In this document: in pieces, positions 32,720 to 40,817 of the stretch | How positions within the stretch are numbered: position 1 is the stretch's first letter | Layout of the letters: every line of letters starts with the position of its first letter | NCBI GenBank assembly: GCA_017474125.1 | Contig: JAFVIF010000061.1 | Location: 1-40,937, forward strand | Length of the DNA: 40,937 nt | Direction of reading: 5' to 3' | From: Clostridia bacterium | GTDB taxonomy: Bacteria > Bacillota > Clostridia > Oscillospirales > Acutalibacteraceae | Position numbers and translations under genes: made by a program | The notes under the pieces: generated by a model | What the model saw: only the letters and a program-made list of their open reading frames with translations | Told to the model about the DNA's origin: nothing | The model's database searches: none

Positions 32720-33007
32720 GTGAAAATAATTGAATTAGATTTAACCGGATGCAAATATATAGCCGAAATTCACGAAAGAATACACAATGCTTTTAATTTT
32801 CCGGAATGGTACGGAAGAAATTGGAGCGCTTTTTGGGATTTTCTTTGGAGTGAATGCGATGCAGATAAGGTTATTATCAAAGGCGAACGTACTCTACCGA
32901 AAGAATTTAATGAATCGATTGTTAAAATGCATGAAATATTAGAAAGGAACGCTCACTTTCGTAAAGAAAATAGTTTGAATTCTTTTTCTTTTGAAATTGT
33001 AAATTAA
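32720..33007 (+). CDS. Barstar-family ribonuclease inhibitor, orphan
   Basis: 95 aa, full barstar domain: N-terminal strand KIIELDLTG, the characteristic FNFPEWYGRNWSAFWDFLW and the C-terminal FSFEIVN strand. Barstar binds and blocks barnase-type RNases. GTG start at 32720 with AAAGGA 9 nt upstream; it overlaps an out-of-frame ATG (ATGTGA). No barnase or toxin gene is nearby, so it is an orphan immunity gene. It is visibly more AT-rich than manA or the reductase gene, and it sits between 30-bp direct repeats. Confidence 0.9.
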   Translation: MKIIELDLTGCKYIAEIHERIHNAFNFPEWYGRNWSAFWDFLWSECDADKVIIKGERTLPKEFNESIVKMHEILERNAHFRKENSLNSFSFEIVN

Positions 33008-33051
33008 ATAATTTGTAAATATAAATGACACTTATTTAGCGAAATGTCCAC

Positions 33052-33081
33052 AAGACACAACGCTGGTTTTATACATTTTAT
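33052..33081 (+). repeat. Right 30-bp direct repeat flanking barstar
   Basis: Same orientation copy of 32631-32660 with two substitutions; this copy lacks the left arm of the terminator stem, so it is not a functional terminator copy. Confidence 0.75.
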
Positions 33082-33120
33082 GAAATTGTTTAAGATTTGA
33101 CTAAACCTATTGCAATGAAA

Positions 33121-33155
33121 AAAAGCTGTGTGAATTTTAGTTTCACACAGCTTTT
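33121..33155. terminator. Bidirectional terminator between barstar and reductase genes
   Basis: 14-bp stem, arms 33121-33134 and 33142-33155, loop TTTTAGT, with T-rich tails on both strands. It serves convergent genes ending at 33007 (+) and 33167 (-). Confidence 0.88.
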
Positions 33156-33166
33156 CTTTTTAATGC

Positions 33167-34150
33167 TTATCTAACCTTTAATACTACCTTGCCGCAGCTT
33201 TTATTTTCGGCAAGCAGCGCATGGGCGGCTTCGGCTTCGGTTATAGGAAGAACGGTATCAATGGTAGGCTTAACCTCGCCTGTAGATACCTTTGCCCAAA
33301 CATCCCTTACAAGACTTGCAAGAATTTGCGCCTTTACTTCGGGAGTACGGCTACGAAGCGTACTACCTATAATTCTTACGTTTCTTACGTAGATATTTTT
33401 AAGGTCAATTTCGGTTTTTTGACCCGCTAAGGCGGCTATCATTATCCAGCGTGCGCCGTGGGTTAAGTAATGGATGCATTTACCCATTATTTCACCACCC
33501 AAGCAGTCAATAGCAACGTCAACGCTGTGACCCTCCTCTAACTGCTTTTTAAGTACCTCTACAATATCCTCGTTTAAGGTATTAACTACAATATCTGCAC
33601 CGAGCTTTTCAACGGCGGCGCGCTTATTTTCATCAATTATTGTGGTTATTACCCTAATGCCAAATGCCTTTGCCATAGGAATAACAACGCTTGCAAGACC
33701 GCTTGCGCCTGCATTCATAAGAAGAGTGTTTCCCTTTTCAATTTTTCCTTCGATAAAAAGGTTAAGGTAAGCGGTAGCGAATGCTTCGGGCATTGCGGCG
33801 GCTTCTATCATAGAGCAGTTTTCGGGGATAGGCATAAGCATATCGTATTTAACGGCAACGTATTCGGCATAGCCGCCGCCACCGAGCAGGGCGCATACTT
33901 TATCACCGATTTTATAATTTGATTTAGCCTTGGCTTCCTCGCCCATTTCTACTATAACACCCGAAACCTCAAGGCCCATCCATTCAGGACAGCCGGGAGG
34001 AGGCGGATAGTCGCCTGCCCTTTGCATAAGGTCGGCTCTGTTTAAAGCGGCATAGTGAATTTCCACTAGTACCTCTTCACTTTTTATAACGGGATTATTA
34101 ACCTCGCTCCAGGAAAGAGCTTGATTTTCACCAACTAATATTGCTTTCAT
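33167..34150 (-). CDS. NAD(P)H:quinone oxidoreductase, MDR family (PIG3-like)
   Basis: 327 aa medium-chain dehydrogenase/reductase without the structural or catalytic zinc Cys set. N-terminus KAILVGENQALSWSEVNNPVI, the PIG3/TP53I3-like block ALNRADLMQRAGDYPPPPGCPEW, and a Rossmann loop NAGASGLASVVIPMAKAFG for NADPH. Such enzymes reduce quinones or activated double bonds in the cytoplasm. Located 10 nt after the upstream gene in the same leftward unit. Substrate unknown. Confidence 0.9.
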   Translation of the reverse strand: MKAILVGENQALSWSEVNNPVIKSEEVLVEIHYAALNRADLMQRAGDYPPPPGCPEWMGLEVSGVIVEMGEEAKAKSNYKIGDKVCALLGGGGYAEYVAVKYDMLMPIPENCSMIEAAAMPEAFATAYLNLFIEGKIEKGNTLLMNAGASGLASVVIPMAKAFGIRVITTIIDENKRAAVEKLGADIVVNTLNEDIVEVLKKQLEEGHSVDVAIDCLGGEIMGKCIHYLTHGARWIMIAALAGQKTEIDLKNIYVRNVRIIGSTLRSRTPEVKAQILASLVRDVWAKVSTGEVKPTIDTVLPITEAEAAHALLAENKSCGKVVLKVR

Positions 34151-34160
34151 TTTATTCTCC

Positions 34161-34925
34161 TTAGTTAAACATAGAATCTCTGATAGCCTTTGCTGCGGTA
34201 AGCTTGGGCTGAACTTTGTGGCTTACGGGTAAATAGTGCTGAATACACAAATACATACAACAGCCAAGTGCAGGTCCTATTTGACGTAAAAGTTTACAAT
34301 CATTGCCGTTGGCAAGGTATAAAAATTCGCAACCGAGTTCCTGCTTTAAGCGATTGCAGATTTCAAAGTTTTTAAGAAGCATTTCTCTGTTTTGAGAATG
34401 ATTAACGATTTTTACAACGTCTGCGCCACGCTCTTTTTGAGCAAATGCGATTTCCATAACCTTTTCTTCGTCAATGAACTGTTTTTGGTGGCTTGAGAAA
34501 AGCACTTCGCCACCCATTTCGTGAATTTTTGCCGCTAAAGCTTTTTGCTTCTTTACAGCCTCTTCATCAAAGGTTAATTCAAATTCGTCTTTGCAGTAGA
34601 GGTCACCGATAATATCACAAAGGGTTGCGCCTGCCTCAAGTCCTAAAAGCAAAAGTTCAGCGCACTGTTCATCGGTATAGTCAGCGCTCTGACCACCACG
34701 GTAGCTGGTAATATAAATAGGCTTATCTCCGCAGGCTCTAAATATGGTTCTTAATTTTTCTACAGTACGATATTCTTTCCCCAAAAGCTCTAAATGAATA
34801 CCGTAAGCGTCGGCTCCGTCATATCCCGCATTAGCAATTTGGCAAAGCGCCTCTTCGGGAGTGTGCGCCTGTATCATAGCGCAAAGTAAGGGCTTTGAAT
34901 AGTTTAAAAAGGTTGGTTTCATCAT
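34161..34925 (-). CDS. Type I 3-dehydroquinate dehydratase-like TIM barrel
   Basis: 254 aa. The sequence keeps some AroD type I signposts: PIYITSYRGGQ (Arg of the substrate-binding strand), a His in EVLFSSHQKQF matching the catalytic His, and a Lys in ADVVKIVNHSQ matching the Schiff-base Lys. The first strand acidic motif (E-x-R) is not obvious and the C-terminal phosphate-like loop differs, so it may act on another substrate; a sugar-phosphate isomerase/epimerase-like barrel is the alternative. Promoter at 34960-34988, RBS GGAGG. Confidence 0.65.
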   Translation of the reverse strand: MMKPTFLNYSKPLLCAMIQAHTPEEALCQIANAGYDGADAYGIHLELLGKEYRTVEKLRTIFRACGDKPIYITSYRGGQSADYTDEQCAELLLLGLEAGATLCDIIGDLYCKDEFELTFDEEAVKKQKALAAKIHEMGGEVLFSSHQKQFIDEEKVMEIAFAQKERGADVVKIVNHSQNREMLLKNFEICNRLKQELGCEFLYLANGNDCKLLRQIGPALGCCMYLCIQHYLPVSHKVQPKLTAAKAIRDSMFN

Positions 34926-34959
34926 AATTTGATTCCTCCGTTTTTACATTACTGCTTTT

Positions 34960-34988
34960 AGTATAAAAATTTTTACCCTTATTTTCAA
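34960..34988 (-). promoter_or_regulatory. Sigma-A promoter of the dehydratase-like/reductase operon
   Basis: Minus strand: TTGAAA (34983-34988), 17-nt spacer, TATACT (34960-34965). Confidence 0.8.
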
Positions 34989-35032
34989 TAGCATTAACGA
35001 CACTTTTTTAACATTTTCGATACAAAAATTAA

Positions 35033-38000
35033 TTAGTAAACATAAATATTTTCGTTACTGTTTTGATAAAGGCGGATATAGTCAACCTTGTAATCTACGC
35101 CGTTTTGAGCAAAATCGGGGAGATTTTCAACAAAGTTTTGCGGTCCTGCCCAGGTTTTATCCTCGGTAAATACCCAGTTATTAAGGCACAAATAGTGGTA
35201 TCCGTGGAAACATTCCATACCGGGAACGTTTTTATCAAATTCGCCTGTTTCGTTGGTTATATCAACCTTCCAGACAAGCTGATAGTCGATGTAAAACGCC
35301 ATATATTCGCTTGTCCAATCAAAGCCGTAAACGTGGTAATCGTTGGCATTGTCTTTGCTTTCAAAATCATAAATAGGCTGACCGTAAAGGTAATGTCCCG
35401 CTTTGCCGATATTGTGCTTTCCGATAGCGGTATTTGTAGAAACGCCACTTGCATTTCTGTACCATTTGTGAAGGGCAATAGACATATCGAACTCTTTGTC
35501 GCCCTTGCCTATAATATCAATTTCGCCCTTATATTCAAAATTATTAAGGCTTGATTTATCACTTTGTGTCCAGAAGGTTGCCCAAGTACCGTTTCCGCGG
35601 GGAACTTTTATACGAGCCTCTAAATATCCGTACTTAAATGCCATAAGACCCTGACTTGTTACCGATTTCGGCGTTGTATAATTTTTGTTGCCGTCGGAAG
35701 TCACTCTTAATACAAGTTCACCCGTAGCGCTGTCTATAAAGTAGTTATCTTCGCTTTCGGTGGTCTTAAGATTATCGTCAAGGCTTGTCATAGCATCAAA
35801 TTCCTGCGTAAAGTTGCTTACCTGAGTAATTGAGCTATAATAGTCGAACTCTTCGTTCCAAACAAGCTTTCTTTCCCTCGGATTATCCTCTTTGCCGTCT
35901 TTAATACCCTTTATGGTTCTGTTGGTGGTCGCAGAGTGAATAATATGCTGTTTGCCGTAGGAATCCTCAATTACGATATACCCCTTAACTTCCAGCTTTC
36001 TTAAATCGGTTTTATTAAAGTTTTTAACGAAGGTAGAAAATGTCAATCGCTGTGTTTGGTCATCGTAACTCCAACATTTGTTAAGCAGAGTGGTTTGAGT
36101 TTTAACTACGCCGTCGGCATTAGCATTAAAGTTTGCTTCTTCCTGCTGAAAATACTCAAGATTTCCCTTGCGGTAGATAAAGCCTCGTTCTATAACCTTA
36201 AAGGTTTTGCCGTCAAGGGTAACGGTAGAACCGTCTGCGGTTTCGTAATCGAAATAAAAACGCATAGCCTGACCGCCGATGTTTTCAGCCTCTTCTTCCT
36301 TTAGCACCGAAGCGCCCTTTGAAGAAATAACCTGACCCAAATCGAAAAGAGTAATATCGGTAAAGTAAAGGTCCTTTTTGCTCTCGCTGTTTATTAACAT
36401 AAAGACAGCGTTTGCGCCGTTACACGTTTTGTTATAATCAAGACCCGTTTCCTCGCTGTCAACGTTTACGTCAAGGGTATCAGCGGTAAAATAGTATTCA
36501 AAATCATACCAGGTAACGCCGTTAGCGGTGATTTCGTCCTTTTTGATTAGAAAATCTCGTGAATTTGCGGTATTTTTAAGGGTTTGCGCATCCCACGAGC
36601 CTGCCGAAACAACCTCGATACCAATATCGTCGGTTAAGGACTGCGCCATAAGAGAAAATGACAGTTTATAGCTATTGCCGTCAACTACGTTGCCAACCCT
36701 TATTTTATTTAAGTTTCTTACGGCTTTTACACTTTGGCCGTCCTTTGTAACGGTTTCTTCGGTAGCGTCAAAATAAAGCTTGCCGTTTTTAAATTCTTCG
36801 CCGTTATTTGCAAGATAAGAAACACTGTAATAAAATCTGTCTGCCACGGGGAAAAGTGAGGCGTTTACGATTTTTAGCGCGTCCTTTTCGCTATACCAAA
36901 GGTCGGGTGTTGCGCTTAAGGAATTTATTTTTTCAACAGAAGTTTCGGGCACGCCGTCAACTACCGTAGTAGAAAAACCGACCTCTTTATCATAGGTTTG
37001 GTAATTTACTACCACATTGCCCTCTTCAACCTCGTTTACGGCAACCTGTCTGATAACAACCTGCGGAGTTGAAACGATTTTATAGGGATAATAGGTAGCT
37101 TCCCCTACAGTATAAGAAGCGTAATTGTTTCCGTCGGAGCCGGGAGCTGTTGCCACACGCTCTGCCATAAAGGAATGAGCCTGACAGTGAATAGAAAACA
37201 TGGGAACGCTGTCACCAAACTCTTCAGTGGTAATATAGTAGGTATGGGTAAGCTGTTCGCCCGCCTTTATACCCTTTGTACTAAGTCCTGCTTTTACGTA
37301 ATTGGTACTATAGTCCGATACTGCGGTAGCGTTAGCGCCTTTATCTATTTGAGCAAGTTTTCTGTCTGCGGTAAGAAAAAGTGTTAAATTGCCCTCTTCT
37401 AAAAGTTCGTAAGTAACGGTTACTGCATATTTTGTATTTGCCTTTGGAACTAAAGCATAGCCGTCATTATCTCTTAAAATAAAGTTGGAATATGCCGTCC
37501 AACCGATTTCGTTTATACTGCCAACGGGGTGATTTTGAGTTGCAGCAACGTAGCCGTTGTGTTTGGCGGCAACCTGATTTTTTATAGACTGTTCAGCAGG
37601 CTCCCAACCGTAAGCGCTACCCGTAAAGGATTTGCCAAGCAAAGCGCCGCCCAAATCGCTACTCCACGAAGAAAGCGCCCAACCACTTTCGTTAACACTT
37701 GTTCCATATACGCCGTTTTTGACGTAAGTAACGCCCTTGAGTTCGGGTTTTGTTTCAAGGCGGGTATAATCTGCCGCTACGCCGTCGGTCAAGTAATCTT
37801 TATAACGCGCATAAAGGTTTGTTTCGGCTTTTATGGTAACTTTATTGGTAGCATTGCCGTTTTCATCGAACCAGCCAACAAAATATTTACCATCGGGGGT
37901 ATATTCGGGCAAAGCGTTATGGGTATAGGTAGAACCTATGGTAATTCCGTCGGTAATGGTATAATAAGCCATATCCTCGCGAAGATATAAAATTGCTTCA

Positions 38001-38086
38001 TATTCCGCCGCTACGCAAAGCGGAGTTATTGTTAAAGAAACAATAAGCAATATTGTAGCTATAACTTTAAAATGCTTTTTTAACAT
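35033..38086 (-). CDS. Secreted GH16-like protein with InlB-type repeat
   Basis: 1017 aa from the ATG at 38084-38086, which has GGGGG 8 nt upstream (six extra codons upstream are possible). Signal peptide about 1-26 (HFKVIATILLIVSLTITPLCVAA). A Listeria-Bacteroides (InlB B) repeat follows (about 45-98, PDGKYFVGWFDENGNA...NLYARY). The middle (about 100-720) is beta-rich, with regions resembling carbohydrate-binding modules. The C-terminal ~280 residues form a GH16 laminarinase-like jelly roll (RKLVWNEEFDYY; RIKVPRGNGTWATFWTQ; YHVYGFDWTSEYMAFYID). The catalytic motif is E855-I-D857-I-I-G860: the acid/base Glu expected at the last position is Gly. It is probably an extracellular beta-glucan-binding or impaired hydrolase. 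No LPxTG or SLH anchor is seen. Confidence 0.87.
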   Translation of the reverse strand: MLKKHFKVIATILLIVSLTITPLCVAAEYEAILYLREDMAYYTITDGITIGSTYTHNALPEYTPDGKYFVGWFDENGNATNKVTIKAETNLYARYKDYLTDGVAADYTRLETKPELKGVTYVKNGVYGTSVNESGWALSSWSSDLGGALLGKSFTGSAYGWEPAEQSIKNQVAAKHNGYVAATQNHPVGSINEIGWTAYSNFILRDNDGYALVPKANTKYAVTVTYELLEEGNLTLFLTADRKLAQIDKGANATAVSDYSTNYVKAGLSTKGIKAGEQLTHTYYITTEEFGDSVPMFSIHCQAHSFMAERVATAPGSDGNNYASYTVGEATYYPYKIVSTPQVVIRQVAVNEVEEGNVVVNYQTYDKEVGFSTTVVDGVPETSVEKINSLSATPDLWYSEKDALKIVNASLFPVADRFYYSVSYLANNGEEFKNGKLYFDATEETVTKDGQSVKAVRNLNKIRVGNVVDGNSYKLSFSLMAQSLTDDIGIEVVSAGSWDAQTLKNTANSRDFLIKKDEITANGVTWYDFEYYFTADTLDVNVDSEETGLDYNKTCNGANAVFMLINSESKKDLYFTDITLFDLGQVISSKGASVLKEEEAENIGGQAMRFYFDYETADGSTVTLDGKTFKVIERGFIYRKGNLEYFQQEEANFNANADGVVKTQTTLLNKCWSYDDQTQRLTFSTFVKNFNKTDLRKLEVKGYIVIEDSYGKQHIIHSATTNRTIKGIKDGKEDNPRERKLVWNEEFDYYSSITQVSNFTQEFDAMTSLDDNLKTTESEDNYFIDSATGELVLRVTSDGNKNYTTPKSVTSQGLMAFKYGYLEARIKVPRGNGTWATFWTQSDKSSLNNFEYKGEIDIIGKGDKEFDMSIALHKWYRNASGVSTNTAIGKHNIGKAGHYLYGQPIYDFESKDNANDYHVYGFDWTSEYMAFYIDYQLVWKVDITNETGEFDKNVPGMECFHGYHYLCLNNWVFTEDKTWAGPQNFVENLPDFAQNGVDYKVDYIRLYQNSNENIYVY

Positions 38087-38132
38087 TGCAATATCCCCCG
38101 GCATAATATATTTTATATGGAATCTATATCTT

Positions 38133-38162
38133 ATTATATCACATAAAAAAAGCGATACGCAA
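38133..38162 (-). promoter_or_regulatory. Candidate promoter of the GH16-like gene
   Basis: Minus strand: TATAAT (38133-38138) with TTGCGT (38157-38162) 18 nt upstream; the -35 lies within the terminator stem of the preceding gene. Confidence 0.5.
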
Positions 38163-38187
38163 GGAAATCCCTTGCGTATCGCTTTTT
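38147..38187 (-). terminator. Long-stem terminator upstream of the GH16-like gene
   Basis: 18-bp stem, arms 38147-38164 and 38170-38187, with a T-run on the minus strand. It ends transcription of the small membrane protein gene at 38193. Confidence 0.92.
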
Positions 38188-38192
38188 AAAAA

Positions 38193-38372
38193 TTATTCTT
38201 CGATTGCTTCATCTTCTTCGATTTCATCAGATTCGATAACGAGCTCCTTGATTTCGCCGGCAAGCTCTTTTCTCTTCTTTATAAGAGCAACCACACCTAC
38301 AGCGGCGGCGCCGATAATTACAGCCGCACCTGTGGCTATTAAGATTTGTTCAGTCAGCGATAATTTTTTCAT
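38193..38372 (-). CDS. Small single-span membrane protein with acidic tail
   Basis: 59 aa from the ATG at 38370-38372, which has AGGAGG 8 nt upstream. One hydrophobic segment (about residues 9-31, ILIATGAAVIIGAAAVGVVALI) then a basic stop-transfer (KKRKE) and a very acidic C-terminus (ESDEIEEDEAIEE). No family recognised. It is a short gene but the strong Shine-Dalgarno sequence and the terminator right after it support expression. Confidence 0.7.
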   Translation of the reverse strand: MKKLSLTEQILIATGAAVIIGAAAVGVVALIKKRKELAGEIKELVIESDEIEEDEAIEE

Positions 38373-38438
38373 AAGTTTTTCCTCCTGACGTATTTTTTTA
38401 TATTTTACCACAAAAGGGGCAAAAAATCAATAATATAC

Positions 38439-39038
38439 TTATTTAAGCCGTATTCCTGCGGCAAGGGTGATAATTACCTGTCCGGGAATTCCTAAAATAA
38501 AGAGTAGCCATTTAAAGCCGCCGCCCGCAATGCCTATGGTTAAATAAATACCCGTTATGAGTGTCCATAAAATTACCGACAGCAAAATATAATTTATTAA
38601 GCGCTTTCCCCAAATACAGTTAAATACAAGAGCAACGATTGCCGACACGGGAACGGAATAAATAAAGACGAGCCATTTGCCGGGTAAATCCTGCAGGAAG
38701 CTATCAAAATTAAGGAAAAGGATAACCGCCAAAAGCCATACGGCAGTTATGGAAATAAGGGTGATTAAAATACGGTTGCCCTTTTTACGCTTACGGTGCT
38801 CCCGTTTTTCCTCCTGATACGCCTTATGGTCCCTTGTTAAAAGATAATCCACCGTAACACCAAAATAATCGGCAATGGATTTCAGCACAGCTACGTCGGG
38901 TACCGATTCTCCTCTTTCCCATTTTGAGACAGCCTTATCGGAATAATTAAGCTTTTCGGCAAGCTCGCTTTGCGTCATAGCAGAGGCTTTACGCAATTCA
39001 CAAATATTTGCCGCGATAATATCGTTAAGCTCCTTCAA
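38439..39038 (-). CDS. XRE-family regulator with membrane domain
   Basis: 199 aa. The N-terminal helix-turn-helix (about 5-65: MTQSELAEKLNYSDKAVSKWERGESVPD...YFGVTVDYLL) is joined by a basic linker (REHRKRKKGN) to about four hydrophobic helices to the C-terminus. This gives a membrane-anchored DNA-binding protein. TTG start at 39036-39038 with AGGTGAGGTG 8 nt upstream. Its targets are unknown; the adjacent small membrane protein and the E2-like gene are candidates. Confidence 0.88.
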   Translation of the reverse strand: MKELNDIIAANICELRKASAMTQSELAEKLNYSDKAVSKWERGESVPDVAVLKSIADYFGVTVDYLLTRDHKAYQEEKREHRKRKKGNRILITLISITAVWLLAVILFLNFDSFLQDLPGKWLVFIYSVPVSAIVALVFNCIWGKRLINYILLSVILWTLITGIYLTIGIAGGGFKWLLFILGIPGQVIITLAAGIRLK

Positions 39039-39073
39039 AAGCCGTCACCTCACCTTTTACACTCGTTTTTTGT

Positions 39074-39102
39074 ATTATACCACTTTTTTCGCCTTAAATC
39101 AA
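39074..39102 (-). promoter_or_regulatory. Sigma-A promoter of the membrane XRE gene
   Basis: Minus strand: TTGATT (39097-39102), 17-nt spacer, TATAAT (39074-39079). Confidence 0.75.
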
Positions 39103-39188
39103 GGGCTTTTTAAGGAGACTCTACCGGCAGTAGAATTAATAAGTAGAGTTTTTCTGCTATCGGTTTACCCTTTAACGGGACTAACCGT

Positions 39189-39217
39189 TTGACTTATGGC
39201 GTAAAATGTAGTATTCT
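39189..39217 (+). promoter_or_regulatory. Promoter of the E2-like gene
   Basis: TTGACT (39189-39194), 17-nt spacer, TATTCT (39212-39217). Upstream, 39110-39188 contains several short inverted repeats (for example CGGTT...AACCG ending near the -35) that could be regulatory. Confidence 0.65.
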
Positions 39218-39268
39218 ATACATAGTTATTCACAATTTGTTAAAATTTGAAATGATAGGAGCGTCTTT

Positions 39269-40168
39269 ATGAGACCGGACGGAAAAAGAGTTAAGAGTGA
39301 CGATGGCGAGTACGCAATAGTTCCTCATATTATGGTGGAGCGTAACGATGCACTTAACTTTATTGAGATTGATATCCCCCTTGCCCCTATGCAAAAGTTT
39401 ATAAACGAAAAGCGCAACAGCGGTCAGGTCTACAGCCACCTTGCCCTTGTGCTTGCGGCCTATGCCCGTATTGTCGGTGAGTTTCCCTTACTTAACCGCT
39501 TTATAGTAAACCGTAAAATTTATGCAAGGAAAGAGCTTGCCATTGGTATGGTGGTGCTTAAAAGCGATTCCGACAACGGCACTATGTCGAAAATCAAGTT
39601 AGACCCCAACGATTCTCTTATGGAGGTTAATGAAAAAATCAACGCCTACGTCGACCTTAACCGTAAGGCAGGCGACAACAACAGCACCGATAAATTAGTT
39701 TCCACTTTACTGGGTATTCCAGGACTGCTTTATTGGGGTGTTAAGCTTTTCAAGTGGTTAGACAGGCACGGCCTACTCCCTTACGCTATTGTTGATGCAT
39801 CTCCCTTCCACACCAGTATGAGTATAACCAACCTTGCAAGCATCCGTACCAATCACATTTTCCACCACATTTACAACTTTGGTACCACAAGCGTATTTTT
39901 GGCTATGGGTAACACCCGCGAGGTACCCTCCCGTAAGGGCGGAGAAATTGTTTTTGAAAAATGTATGCCCTTCGGCTGTGTTATGGATGAAAGAATTTGC
40001 TCGGGCGTTTATTTTGCCAAGGCCTTCCGCCGCTTCAGGTATTACCTTGAGCATCCCGAGGTTTTGGAGCAAAAGCCCGACCCCGAAAAGGTAATTAAGG
40101 AAGTTCCTTATATTGAGGATATAAAAAAAGCAAAGGCCGAAAAAAAGGCGGCCAAAAAGAATAAGTAA
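39269..40168 (+). CDS. Stand-alone 2-oxoacid dehydrogenase E2-like acyltransferase
   Basis: 299 aa, CAT/E2 catalytic fold with no lipoyl or E1/E3-binding domain. Recognisable pieces: NFIEIDIPLAPMQKFINEKRN, HLALVLAAYARIVGEFPLLNRFI, FHTSMSITNLASIRTNHIFHHIYNFGTTSVFLAMG, and the C-terminal motif D240-E-R-I-C-S-G246 in the place of the family DHRxxDG. The catalytic His (E241) and the Asp (S245) are therefore replaced. The Lys-rich C-terminus (KKAKAEKKAAKKNK) may be a tail. It is likely non-catalytic or of altered chemistry. No pyruvate dehydrogenase genes are adjacent. Confidence 0.78.
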   Translation: MRPDGKRVKSDDGEYAIVPHIMVERNDALNFIEIDIPLAPMQKFINEKRNSGQVYSHLALVLAAYARIVGEFPLLNRFIVNRKIYARKELAIGMVVLKSDSDNGTMSKIKLDPNDSLMEVNEKINAYVDLNRKAGDNNSTDKLVSTLLGIPGLLYWGVKLFKWLDRHGLLPYAIVDASPFHTSMSITNLASIRTNHIFHHIYNFGTTSVFLAMGNTREVPSRKGGEIVFEKCMPFGCVMDERICSGVYFAKAFRRFRYYLEHPEVLEQKPDPEKVIKEVPYIEDIKKAKAEKKAAKKNK

Positions 40169-40173
40169 TTAAA

Positions 40174-40197
40174 ACGACTCAATCCAGTAAGAGTCGT
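40174..40197 (+). terminator. First hairpin after the E2-like gene
   Basis: 7-bp stem ACGACTC / GAGTCGT with a 10-nt loop, 5 nt after the stop; it lacks a T-tract and precedes the stronger terminator. Confidence 0.4.
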
Positions 40198-40226
40198 GCT
40201 CTTTAGGACAGTAAAACAAAGTACGA

Positions 40227-40260
40227 AAACACCCATAGTTTTTAAAACTGTGGGTGTTTT
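40227..40260 (+). terminator. Terminator after the E2-like gene
   Basis: Strong stem with outer arms AAAACACCCA (40227-40236) and TGGGTGTTTT (40251-40260), extended by paired TAGTTTT/AAAACTG inside, followed by a T-run. Confidence 0.88.
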
Positions 40261-40358
40261 TATTATTCTCTTTATTTGTTGGTCAAGTTATGCTATAATA
40301 CAACCGACCGATAAATTGGAATTTGTCGAACAGACCATTGAATTGGTCTTTTACAAGG

Positions 40359-40640
40359 TCAATGTTCCCTTGAAAATCTGTTGCATATTTTTTCGAGTTT
40401 TCTTGCTATGAACGGTGTGTATTTTTTTGCCAACGCCTTGGCTACAAAGTGTGCAATAATTTCAGCGATAACAAACAATGCTATATATCCGCCAATCGTA
40501 ATTGCATAATATTGCCAAGGAAACGAATTAAGCATACCAATTATAATAAATAACGCAGGAATAGCTAAAAACTCCACGATATCCCATATTATCATTATAA
40601 TAGTAGCAACAATTTCTATGAAATGTAAAAATCGTTTCAT
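40359..40640 (-). CDS. Small two-span membrane protein
   Basis: 93 aa, with hydrophobic helices (about 8-36 and 44-68) and a basic C-terminus (ALAKKYTPFIARKLEKICNRF). No family recognised. AT-rich, lying between the E2-like terminator and the recombinase; it may be the last gene of an accessory island. AAGGAG precedes the ATG by about 8 nt. A weak hairpin (40332-40337/40344-40349) follows its stop. Confidence 0.6.
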   Translation of the reverse strand: MKRFLHFIEIVATIIMIIWDIVEFLAIPALFIIIGMLNSFPWQYYAITIGGYIALFVIAEIIAHFVAKALAKKYTPFIARKLEKICNRFSREH

Positions 40641-40769
40641 TTTGAGGTCTCCTTAATAAATTCATGTGTGCTTAACAGTTCGTCAAATTCTTATTTATCT
40701 AACCAACTCTCTGAAAACCCTTGATTTTACTGGACTTTTCAGCAGTTTCATACTCGTATTTAATGTATT

Positions 40770-40807
40770 TTCCCTTGTTTTTGCTCTTACGAGCCGAAAC
40801 AAGGGAA
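40770..40807 (-). terminator. Inverted repeat downstream of the recombinase gene
   Basis: Perfect 11-bp arms TTCCCTTGTTT (40770-40780) and AAACAAGGGAA (40797-40807) with a 16-nt loop, 10 nt past the recombinase stop. It could be a terminator or part of the recombination site region. Confidence 0.55.
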
Positions 40808-40817
40808 AGTTTTGTTT

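Noticed and set aside
40196-40411. 71-codon frame after the E2-like gene
   Set aside because: It contains the strong terminator hairpin at 40227-40260 and overlaps the 3' end of the minus-strand membrane protein gene; no ribosome site.
40700-40760. Specific att core near the recombinase
   Set aside because: Without the other end of the element no core can be identified; only the region can be named.
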